A DNA stretch of 8,974 bases from CAZDHT01 sp964505325 (GTDB lineage: Bacteria > Planctomycetota > PUPC01), in contig CAZDHT010000225.1 of assembly GCA_964505325.1 (NCBI GenBank), positions 1 to 8,974 on the forward strand, written 5' to 3'. The number at the start of each line of letters is the position of its first letter. Position 1 is the first letter of the stretch. The translations under genes and the position numbers were made by a program. Under the pieces are notes generated by a model. That model searched no databases, had not been told where the DNA came from, and saw only the letters and a list, made by a program, of their open reading frames with translations. Below, one piece after another: positions 1 to 6,720 of this stretch.

Positions 1-50
1 AAATACTCCGCCCCCTCCACCCTCCCCACCTCGTTCGTCTATTCCTCACA

Positions 51-69
51 GCTGCCGGCGCCAGGCAGC
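51..69. repeat. Small inverted repeat (GCTGCC / GGCAGC)
   Basis: Perfect 6-bp arms (51-56 and 64-69) flank a 7-nt loop that itself contains the palindrome GGCGCC. There is no following T-run on either strand, so it is not a convincing intrinsic terminator. It sits just upstream of the predicted -35, and could be the remains of an upstream gene's terminator or chance in GC-rich DNA. Confidence 0.3.
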
Positions 70-71
70 CG

Positions 72-100
72 TTGCGGCAAGGGTCGTTCGCTGATAGAAT
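72..100 (+). promoter_or_regulatory. Predicted sigma70-type promoter for the thiouridylase-nadA operon
   Basis: The sequence shows TTGCGG (72-77) and TAGAAT (95-100) separated by 17 nt. The -10 matches TATAAT at 5 of 6 positions and is preceded by TGA, making an extended -10 (TGn) that can compensate for the weak -35 (3 of 6). Transcription would begin near 107, giving a leader of about 25 nt before the GTG start. No operator or riboswitch-like fold is evident in so short a leader. The promoter is predicted from sequence alone. Confidence 0.5.
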
Positions 101-121
101 GAGAAAATAACATCATCTGAT

Positions 122-126
122 AGGAG
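122..126 (+). promoter_or_regulatory. Ribosome binding site AGGAG deciding a GTG start
   Basis: AGGAG lies 6 nt before the GTG at 133. An in-frame TAG at 121-123 overlaps this site, so no start further upstream is possible. The next in-frame ATG is residue 21, inside the PP-loop domain. GTG 133 is therefore well supported. Confidence 0.8.
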
Positions 127-132
127 ATTGTC

Positions 133-1152
133 GTGGCCAAGGCGATTGCCCTGTTCTCCGGCGGATTGGACAGTCAGCTCGCCGTGAAGCTGATGCTGGA
201 CCAGGGGATCGAGGTGCAGTGCCTCACCTCGCGGTCGGTATTCCACCAGCACAGGTCACACGAAGGGAAAGAGTATCCGGCCGTCGCCGCCGCGGAACGG
301 CTGGGCGTGCCCATCACGGTGCTGAACACGGACGACGAGATGCTGGAGTTGGTGAAGCATCCGAAGCACGGTGTGGGCAAGAATATGAATCCTTGTGTGG
401 ATTGCCGCATCTTCCTGCTCCGCAAGGCGAGCGAAAAGGTGCGGGAGAACGGCGCGGACTTCATTGTGACGGGCGAGGTACTCGGTCAGCGGCCGATGTC
501 GCAGAGGAAGTATGCAATGGCGCTGATCGAACGCGAGGCGGGCGTCGAAGGCCGGGTGGTGCGGCCGCTGTGCGCGAAGTTGCTGGAGCCCACGATACCG
601 GAAAAGGATCGCTTGGTCGACCGCGAGAAGCTGCTGGCGATCCGGGGCCGCTCGCGCAAGGAGCAGATGGCGCTGGCGGAGAAGCTCGGGATCACGGAGT
701 ACCCCTCTCCTGCCGGCGGCTGCCTGCTGACCGATCCGGGCTTCAGCCGGCGCTTGGCGGAGTTGATGGAGCACTGCGACCCGGATGTCAATGACACAGA
801 GTTGCTGAAGCTGGGCCGACACTTTAGACTGGACGACAGGACCAAGGCGGTCGTCGGCCGCGACGAAGGTGAGAACTGCGAGATCGAGGGGCTGGCGCGC
901 GAGGGCGATCTGCTGCTGGACGCGGCGGACGTGATGGGCCCGACGACCCTGCTGCGCGGCGAGGCGTCCGAATCGAACGTCGCCATTGCGGCGCGCCTGA
1001 CCGTGAAGTACGGCAAAGCAAGAAACGAGGCGTCTGCCCGCGTGACGGTGCGACACGCCACGACGGACGAGAGCTCGATCCTGACGGCGCCGCCCGCGGC
1101 GGACGAACGGGTGGCCGAACTGATGATCACGAGGCAGGCCGATGCCGGATGA
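133..1152 (+). CDS. PP-loop tRNA thiouridylase-like protein (ThiI/MnmA-type ATPase domain, probable C-terminal NFACT-R-like domain)
   Basis: This is a predicted cytoplasmic enzyme that adenylates a tRNA uridine and replaces oxygen with sulfur. Seen in the 339-aa product: an ATP-pyrophosphatase PP-loop SGGLDS at residues 9-14; a NPCVDCR motif with Cys88 and Cys91; GEVLGQRPMSQ at 115-125; and PAGGCLLTD with Cys197. The region from about 205 to 310, containing LLKLGRHFR, resembles the NFACT-R-type RNA-binding domain found fused to ThiI-like enzymes (recalled from the family). The N-terminal THUMP and C-terminal rhodanese domains of classical ThiI are absent, so the C-terminal domain would have to supply RNA binding. 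A CxxC plus a distant Cys is the arrangement that binds [4Fe-4S] in TtcA and TtuA; cluster binding here is inferred. The target base (s4U8, s2U34 or another) cannot be told from the sequence. The gene overlaps nadA by 11 nt, so the two are probably co-translated. Databases often name such proteins ThiI or tRNA (5-methylaminomethyl-2-thiouridylate) methyltransferase; the latter name is misleading. Confidence 0.85.
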   Translation: MAKAIALFSGGLDSQLAVKLMLDQGIEVQCLTSRSVFHQHRSHEGKEYPAVAAAERLGVPITVLNTDDEMLELVKHPKHGVGKNMNPCVDCRIFLLRKASEKVRENGADFIVTGEVLGQRPMSQRKYAMALIEREAGVEGRVVRPLCAKLLEPTIPEKDRLVDREKLLAIRGRSRKEQMALAEKLGITEYPSPAGGCLLTDPGFSRRLAELMEHCDPDVNDTELLKLGRHFRLDDRTKAVVGRDEGENCEIEGLAREGDLLLDAADVMGPTTLLRGEASESNVAIAARLTVKYGKARNEASARVTVRHATTDESSILTAPPAADERVAELMITRQADAG

Positions 1153-2050
1153 GCTGCTGACGCGCCTTTCCGAGTTGAAGCGTGAACACAACGCCGTGAT
1201 CCTGGCGCACAACTACCAGCGCCCGGAGGTGCAGAACGCGGCGGATTACACGGGCGATTCGCTGGGCCTCTCGCGACAGGCGGCAAAGACCGACGCCGAC
1301 GTGATCCTGTTCTGCGGCGTGCAGTTCATGGCCGAAACCGCGGCCATCATCTGCCCGAAGAAGACGGTCTTGATCCCCGACCGGAACGCGGGCTGCCCGA
1401 TGGCCAACATGATCGGTCCGCGGGAGCTCGAGAATGCGAGAGCCGAGCATCCCCGCGCGGCGGTGGTGTGTTACGTCAACAGCTCCGCCGAGGTCAAGGC
1501 GATGAGCGACGTGTGCTGCACGTCGGCCAACGCCGTGGGCGTGGTGAGATCCATCCCCGAGGATCGAGAGGTGCTGTTCATCCCGGACCAGTCGCTCGGG
1601 TCGTGGGTCGCCAAGCAGCTCGGGCGCGAGTTGATTTTGTGGGAGGGGTTCTGCCCGACGCACCACCGGATGCTTCCCGAGCACGTGGCGGCGGCGCGGC
1701 GGGCGCATCCGGAGGCGGAACTCGTCGTGCATCCGGAGTGCCTCGACGAGGTGGTTGCGGAGGCGGACGAGGTCGCGAGCACGTCGGGAATGCTGCGATA
1801 CTGCAAGGAGTCGGGTGCGAGGCAGTTCATCATCGGGACGGAGATCGGGATGCTTCATCCGTTGCGGACGCAGAATCCGGCAAAGCAGTTCTTTCCGGTG
1901 ACGGGCCTCGCGGACTGCCCGGACATGAAGCTCACCACGATCGAGAAGATGGTGTGGTCGCTCGAGGACATGGAGTATCGGGTGGAGGTCCCGGCCGGGG
2001 TCGCGGAGCGCGCCCGCGGCGCCATCGATCGGATGCTCGAGATCAAGTAG
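1142..2050 (+). CDS. nadA: Quinolinate synthase NadA
   Basis: NadA condenses iminoaspartate with dihydroxyacetone phosphate to quinolinate in de novo NAD synthesis, using an oxygen-sensitive [4Fe-4S] cluster. The 302-aa product has the length of the short (Thermotoga/Pyrococcus-like) form. It shows the N-terminal AHNYQRPEVQ (22-31) and GDSLGLS (38-44), the DRNAGCPMA motif with Cys85 (80-88), VNSSAEVKAMSDVCCTSANA (112-131), the WEGFCPTHH motif with Cys171, HPEC (197-200), the TEIGMLHPL segment (233-241), and CPDMK with Cys259. Cys85, Cys171 and Cys259 match the three cluster ligands of the family; the CC at 125-126 is outside this set. The ATG start has GAGG 7 nt upstream (1131-1134), inside the preceding gene, and overlaps that gene by 11 nt. 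The usual partners nadB and nadC are not in the window, so the iminoaspartate source (NadB or aspartate dehydrogenase) is unknown. All key residues are intact. Confidence 0.97.
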   Translation: MPDELLTRLSELKREHNAVILAHNYQRPEVQNAADYTGDSLGLSRQAAKTDADVILFCGVQFMAETAAIICPKKTVLIPDRNAGCPMANMIGPRELENARAEHPRAAVVCYVNSSAEVKAMSDVCCTSANAVGVVRSIPEDREVLFIPDQSLGSWVAKQLGRELILWEGFCPTHHRMLPEHVAAARRAHPEAELVVHPECLDEVVAEADEVASTSGMLRYCKESGARQFIIGTEIGMLHPLRTQNPAKQFFPVTGLADCPDMKLTTIEKMVWSLEDMEYRVEVPAGVAERARGAIDRMLEIK

Positions 2051-2071
2051 CGGAGAGATGCATCGTGCCCA

Positions 2072-5000
2072 CTACGGCGGCGGGAGGTTTTCGACTTCCG
2101 GGTGCGCCTGCGCCAGAGCGGCGCCGTCGGCGGTCCCTTCGGCCTCGACCACCTCGGCCTCGACGGTGGTGAACAGGCCGCCCAGGCCGATGCTGAACGC
2201 GACCCGGTAGAGCAACACGTACAATGTGGGGACGACCACCAGCGTCAGCACGGTCGAAAAGGCCAGCCCGAAGATCACCGCCGTGGCCATGCCGCTCCAG
2301 AACTGGCTGGACATGCTGTCCAGCGACCAGGCCATCTTGTGGAAGTCAAACGAGATGCCGGTGGCCATGGGGATCAGGCCCAGGATAGTGGTGGCCGCCG
2401 TGAGAAGCACGGGGCGCAGGCGCGTCTGGCCCGCCTGGAGCGCGGCGGCAAGCAGGTCCATCCCCCGCCTCTGGAGTTGCCGGGTGTAGGCGAGCAGCAC
2501 GATGGCGTTGTTGACCACGACGCCCGCCAGACTGATCACCCCGATGCCGGTCATAATCACGCCGAACGGGATCTCGCAGGCGAGCAGGCCGCCGAGGACA
2601 CCAATCATTGACAGCAGCACGGTGGTCATAATGATCACCGGGATCTGGAACGAGTTGAACTGGGTCACCAGGATCATGATGATGAGGAGCACGGCAATGA
2701 CGAACGCCTTGCCCAGGAAAGCCTGCGCCTTTTCCTGCTCTTCCTTCTCGCCGGCGTAGGTGATTTCATGGCCGCTCGGCAGATCGAGCCTCGCTAGCCG
2801 CTTCTGAACGTCGGCCAGGACCTGCTCGCTCATCCGGCCCTCGGCATCGCCGGTGAGGGTGACCACGCGTTTCTGGTTGAGCCGGTTGATCGTCCCGAAC
2901 CCGCCGCGGTAGTCGAGCGCGCCCAGGGAACTCAGCGGCACCGACCGGCCGTACGCATTGGGGACCCGCAGAGAAAACACGCTCTCGATGTTCTCGCGTT
3001 CAGAGAGCGGGAGCCGGACCGTGATGTCGTACTCATCGTTGAACTGGCGGTAGGTGCCGACTTTGCTGCCGAAGATGGCGGTCTTGAGGAACTGGCCGAC
3101 GGTGACGGTGTTAACGCCGAGGAACATCGCCCGCCAGCGGTCCACCACGAAGACCAGCTCGGGCCGGGCGAGTGCGAGGTCTGAGCGCAGGTTGACGAGG
3201 CCGGGCACGTTGGCGATCAGCCGCTTGGCGCGTTCGCTGAGCTCGGCGAGCCGCTCGAAATCCTTTCCGGCGATGCGGACGGTGACCGCGGTCCCCGACG
3301 GCGGGCCGTGTTTCTCTTTCTCCACTTTGATCTCGGCGCCGGCCAGGTCGGACAGCTTGCTGCGGATCTCGGCGACGGCGTCGGCGGAGGGCCGCACGCG
3401 GTCCTCGTAGTCCCGGAAGACCAGCGTGATGCCGCCCACGTGAGGGCCGCTGCTGCCTCCGCCCATCATGCCAGCGTCCATCCCTTCGCTCGACGCGCCC
3501 ACGTTCGCCACCGCGTGTTCGACCTCGCCGACCTGTCGGTCGCCGCCCTCGGGCTCACCCAGATAGGGGCGGACGCGCTCTTCGACGATGCGGGTCAACC
3601 GGTCGGTCTCGCGGATGTTGGAGCCCTGGGCGAGGCGCAGGTTGACCATTGCCCGGTCGGGATCGATATCCGGGAAGAACTCGACCCCTTTGCCCAGCCT
3701 GGCGTACAGCAGGACAAGGGCAACAAGGAGCAGTCCGGCGAGGGCCATCGTGGTCCCTCGGTGCCGCAGGGCGAGCTCGAGGATCCGGCGGTACGCGCGG
3801 ACGAATGCGGGCCGTTTGTGGCCGGGCTCCTTCGTCTTTCCGTTGGCGACCAGAGAGCAAACGGTGGGGCTGATGACCAGTGCGACGAACAGCGAGCTGG
3901 ACAGCGTAATGATCACCCCCACCGGCAGGTATTTCATGAAATCACCCATCATGCCCGGCCAGAACAGGAGCGGGGAGAAGGCGGCGACCGTGGTGGCGGT
4001 GGAGGTGATCACGGGCCAAGCGACCTCGCGGGCGCCCAGGATCGCGGCCCGCGCCCGCGGATGGCCCATCTGGATGTGGCGATAGATGTTCTCCACGATC
4101 ACGATGGCGTTGTCCACCAGCATGCCCAGCGAAAGGACCAGGCTGAAGAGCACGATCATGTTCAGGGTGTAGCCCAACGCCTGGATCACGGCGAAGCTCA
4201 TCAGCATGCTCATCGGAATGGCCAGGGCGACGACGGCGCTGGAGCGCCAGCCCATGAACAGGATCAGCACCGCCACCACCAGGATGAGGCCGGACAGGAT
4301 GTTGTTTTCCAGGTCTCTGACCATCATGCGGATGTACTTGGCCACGTCGTGGGTGATCTCGAGCCGCACCCCGGCGGGCACCAGTTGGGGGTTCTTCCTC
4401 GCCTCTTCCAGGATGCGCTTGACCGTGTCGGAGATGGGGATGATGTCGGCGCCGACCCGTTTCTGCACGCTGAGCGTGATGCTGTCGGTCCCGTCCAGGC
4501 GGGAATAGGTCCGGCGGTCTTTGAAGGTATCCACCACGGTGGCCACGTCGCGGAGGAAGATAGGCTTGGAGTCGCGATAGGCCAGCACGAGGCGGTTGAC
4601 TTCCTGTTCGGGCTTGTCGATCTCGGCGGGTATGCGCACGTTGAACGTCATGCCTTCCGTCTCGAGCCCGCCGGCGGAGATGTTGACGTTCTCGGCGGGG
4701 ATCAACTGGAGGATTTCCGGGACGGTGAGATTGTATGCCGCCACCCGGTGGGGGTCGATCTCCAGCCGGATCTCGTGTTCAAGGTCGCCGGAGATGATCA
4801 CGTTGAGCACCCCGGGAATCCGCTTGATGTAATCCTCCAGCGCGTCGGCAATCAGCTTCAGGCGCACGGGCGAGATATTCCCGGAGATGCTGACCAGCAT
4901 GATGGGGAACTCGGCGACGCTGATCTCTTTGATAAACGGCTCGTCGGCGTCAGGCGGGAGGTCCCGCTCGGCCAGGTCGACCCGGTCGCGGACATATTGC

Positions 5001-5314
5001 TTGGCGTCCTCGATCTGGATGTTCGGGTGGAACTCGATGAGGATCGACGACATGCCCTCGGCGCTGGACGACGTGATCTCCTTCACGCCCTTGAGGCCGG
5101 AGAGCTCGTTCTCGATCTTGATGGTGATGGACGACTCGATGTCCTCGGGCGAGACGCCCTCATAGGCCGTTGTGACCAGGACGAACGGGATGGCCACGTC
5201 CGGCGCCGCCTCCCTGGGCAGCGTCGCGTAGCTGTATGCGCCGACCACGATGATGAGCAGGACCAGCACCCCGACCGTGGATCGGTTCTTGATGGCCGCG
5301 TCACTCAGTATCAC
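2072..5314 (-). CDS. RND-family efflux transporter permease (AcrB/MexB-like)
   Basis: This is the inner-membrane, proton-driven pump of a tripartite efflux system. The 1080-aa product is full length for the family and has its two-fold layout. TM1 (about 12-30) is followed by LPREAAPD (32-39) and a periplasmic loop to about 335; TM2-TM6 lie at about 336-490; TM7 at about 522-540 is followed by a second periplasmic loop to about 865; TM8-TM12 lie at about 868-1040. TM4 carries GMLVDNAIVIVENIYRH (Asp401, Asn402), and TM10 carries GVVVNNAIVLL (Asn935, Asn936). Relative to AcrB, Asp407 is kept, while Asp408 and Lys940 are both Asn; this is common in a large clade of RND pumps. A Gly/Met-rich stretch (611-622) lies in the second periplasmic loop. 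The last 40 residues form an acidic cytoplasmic tail ending in PPP. The GTG start overlaps the adaptor's TGA as GTGA, and its own Shine-Dalgarno is weak, implying translational coupling. Substrates cannot be predicted; the metal-type (CzcA/CusA) signatures are not evident. Confidence 0.95.
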   Translation of the reverse strand: MILSDAAIKNRSTVGVLVLLIIVVGAYSYATLPREAAPDVAIPFVLVTTAYEGVSPEDIESSITIKIENELSGLKGVKEITSSSAEGMSSILIEFHPNIQIEDAKQYVRDRVDLAERDLPPDADEPFIKEISVAEFPIMLVSISGNISPVRLKLIADALEDYIKRIPGVLNVIISGDLEHEIRLEIDPHRVAAYNLTVPEILQLIPAENVNISAGGLETEGMTFNVRIPAEIDKPEQEVNRLVLAYRDSKPIFLRDVATVVDTFKDRRTYSRLDGTDSITLSVQKRVGADIIPISDTVKRILEEARKNPQLVPAGVRLEITHDVAKYIRMMVRDLENNILSGLILVVAVLILFMGWRSSAVVALAIPMSMLMSFAVIQALGYTLNMIVLFSLVLSLGMLVDNAIVIVENIYRHIQMGHPRARAAILGAREVAWPVITSTATTVAAFSPLLFWPGMMGDFMKYLPVGVIITLSSSLFVALVISPTVCSLVANGKTKEPGHKRPAFVRAYRRILELALRHRGTTMALAGLLLVALVLLYARLGKGVEFFPDIDPDRAMVNLRLAQGSNIRETDRLTRIVEERVRPYLGEPEGGDRQVGEVEHAVANVGASSEGMDAGMMGGGSSGPHVGGITLVFRDYEDRVRPSADAVAEIRSKLSDLAGAEIKVEKEKHGPPSGTAVTVRIAGKDFERLAELSERAKRLIANVPGLVNLRSDLALARPELVFVVDRWRAMFLGVNTVTVGQFLKTAIFGSKVGTYRQFNDEYDITVRLPLSERENIESVFSLRVPNAYGRSVPLSSLGALDYRGGFGTINRLNQKRVVTLTGDAEGRMSEQVLADVQKRLARLDLPSGHEITYAGEKEEQEKAQAFLGKAFVIAVLLIIMILVTQFNSFQIPVIIMTTVLLSMIGVLGGLLACEIPFGVIMTGIGVISLAGVVVNNAIVLLAYTRQLQRRGMDLLAAALQAGQTRLRPVLLTAATTILGLIPMATGISFDFHKMAWSLDSMSSQFWSGMATAVIFGLAFSTVLTLVVVPTLYVLLYRVAFSIGLGGLFTTVEAEVVEAEGTADGAALAQAHPEVENLPPP

Positions 5315-6720
5315 TTTGTACGACCGCTCTTGAGCCTGGTGCGAGGCGTGGCTTCCGACTTCGGCTTGGACCCGGATTGCGGCGATGTGACCTTCACGCG
5401 CTGGCCCGGCGCCACAAAATGCTGGCCGATCACTATCAGGCGGTCGCCGTCCTTCAAGCCCTTACGCCGGTCGCCGTTCGGCCACGGAAGGACCTGGATC
5501 ATCTGCACCCGTCGGCGATGGTTCCCGTTCTGCGGGCCGCCCCACTCCTGGTTTTTGATGAACCGGGTGTTCACCTTAACTTCCCGGCGTCGGGCCACCT
5601 CCTCCTCGACGACCTTCTCGACCCCGCCCTCCACCACGTTGCGGGGAGCGCGTTCAACGACGTACACCGCCTTTCCTTTCTCCAGCGGGATGACCGCGTC
5701 GAGCGGGACCATGATCACGTTGGTGAGGATCTGCCGGGTGAAGCGGACGCGGACGATCCGGCCGCTGCGCAGCCGGCGCCGCCGGTTGTCGAGGGCGATC
5801 TCGACAGGGGTGGTTCGCGTCTTCTCGTCCGCGAGCTCGTTGATGTACGTGACGCCGCCGATGAGCTGTTCGACCTCCTCCTGGCCGTTCGTCCTGCGGT
5901 CCACCAGCACCACGGCGCGGTCGCCGATCTTCAGGAAGGGCACGTCACGTTCGGGGACCGGGGCGACTACCTTCACCTTGTCGATCTCGACGATCTCCGC
6001 CACCGGACTGCCGGCCTTAACGTACTCCCCCTTCTCGACGAGTAGGTCATTCAACACGCCGTCGATGGGGGCGAAGATTCTGGTGCGTTTCAATCTCGCC
6101 TCGGCGAGGTCCTCCTCCGCCTCGCTGGTGCGCAGCGCCGCCCGCGCCTTGTCCAGGGCCTGCTTGGTCGTGCCGCCCTGGCGTTCGAGCTGCGAGATTC
6201 TCTCGTAGTCGGCCTTGGCCAGGATCCCCGCGGCCCTCGCCCGGTCAAGCTCGGCCTGGAGCAGTTCGGTGTTCAGTTCGACCAGCGGCGGCGGGCCGTC
6301 CTCTTTGGCACGCCTGCCGGTTTTCGCGCGGGCGACGCACGTGTCGCCCTCTTTGAAGTTGATTTTCTCAATCCTGCCAGCCACTTCGGCGGACACGCGC
6401 ACCACCCGGTTGGCCTTGACCGCCGCCGGCACCTCGAAGTCGTCCACCCGCTGGCGAATGGCGCGAACCACGCGGACTTCGACGTTAACCGGCGGCGCCT
6501 CTCCGCCGATGGCCGACTCCGGCTTCTTGGAAAGCATCACCCAGCGGGCGAGCTGAGCCGCCGCCACCAGCGCCACGCCGAGGATCAGCAGCGGCAGGAG
6601 GCTCTTGAAGGTGCCGATGATCGCCCCGCCCAGACCGCGGTCGGAGTCGAATTGCGCCGCCCCAGCATCCTGGTCAGGCGGGGTCTGCATTTCGCCCTGC
6701 GTTACGGGTGCGTCTGTCAC
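5311..6720 (-). CDS. RND efflux periplasmic adaptor (membrane fusion protein, HlyD/AcrA-like)
   Basis: This periplasmic adaptor links the RND permease to the outer-membrane channel. In the 469-aa product a cytoplasmic N-terminus of about 39 residues is followed by one TM helix (about 40-63) that anchors it in the inner membrane; there is no lipobox. The first half of the lipoyl domain (VSAEVAGRIEKINFKEGD) is at 109-126, a short alpha-hairpin at about 150-210, and the second lipoyl half (IFAPIDGVLNDLLVEKGEYV) at 215-234. A beta-barrel spans about 248-330 and a membrane-proximal domain about 335-446, ending in a basic Ser/Lys/Arg tail. Unusual additions are a charged insert (about 128-146) between the lipoyl half and the hairpin, and a Glu/Val/Arg-rich insert (about 357-380) in the membrane-proximal domain. 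The GTG start has AGGAGG 9 nt upstream and overlaps the outer-membrane factor's stop as GTGA; its own stop overlaps the permease start the same way. The length exceeds the usual 370-420 aa because of these inserts and the long N-terminus. Confidence 0.93.
   Translation of the reverse strand: MTDAPVTQGEMQTPPDQDAGAAQFDSDRGLGGAIIGTFKSLLPLLILGVALVAAAQLARWVMLSKKPESAIGGEAPPVNVEVRVVRAIRQRVDDFEVPAAVKANRVVRVSAEVAGRIEKINFKEGDTCVARAKTGRRAKEDGPPPLVELNTELLQAELDRARAAGILAKADYERISQLERQGGTTKQALDKARAALRTSEAEEDLAEARLKRTRIFAPIDGVLNDLLVEKGEYVKAGSPVAEIVEIDKVKVVAPVPERDVPFLKIGDRAVVLVDRRTNGQEEVEQLIGGVTYINELADEKTRTTPVEIALDNRRRRLRSGRIVRVRFTRQILTNVIMVPLDAVIPLEKGKAVYVVERAPRNVVEGGVEKVVEEEVARRREVKVNTRFIKNQEWGGPQNGNHRRRVQMIQVLPWPNGDRRKGLKDGDRLIVIGQHFVAPGQRVKVTSPQSGSKPKSEATPRTRLKSGRTK

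Noticed and set aside
256..1286. Long minus-strand frames opposite the thiouridylase gene
   Set aside because: They are Arg/His/Ala-rich shadows with no recognisable motif, opposite a gene with clear PP-loop and cysteine motifs.
2081..2100. Stem-loop near the end of the permease gene as a terminator for nadA
   Set aside because: The stem is only about 6 bp with a wobble pair, has no following T-run, and lies inside the permease coding sequence.
1468..2172. A 234-codon plus-strand frame overlapping nadA
   Set aside because: It is a Gly/Arg-rich frame-shifted shadow of nadA without any family signature; nadA is intact with all three cluster cysteines.
3308..6208. A 966-codon open frame on the plus strand, antisense to the permease and adaptor
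   Set aside because: Its translation is rich in Asp/His/Gly/Gln with no domain or membrane pattern. It is the expected antisense shadow of GC-rich genes whose opposite strand encodes well-recognised RND and adaptor proteins.
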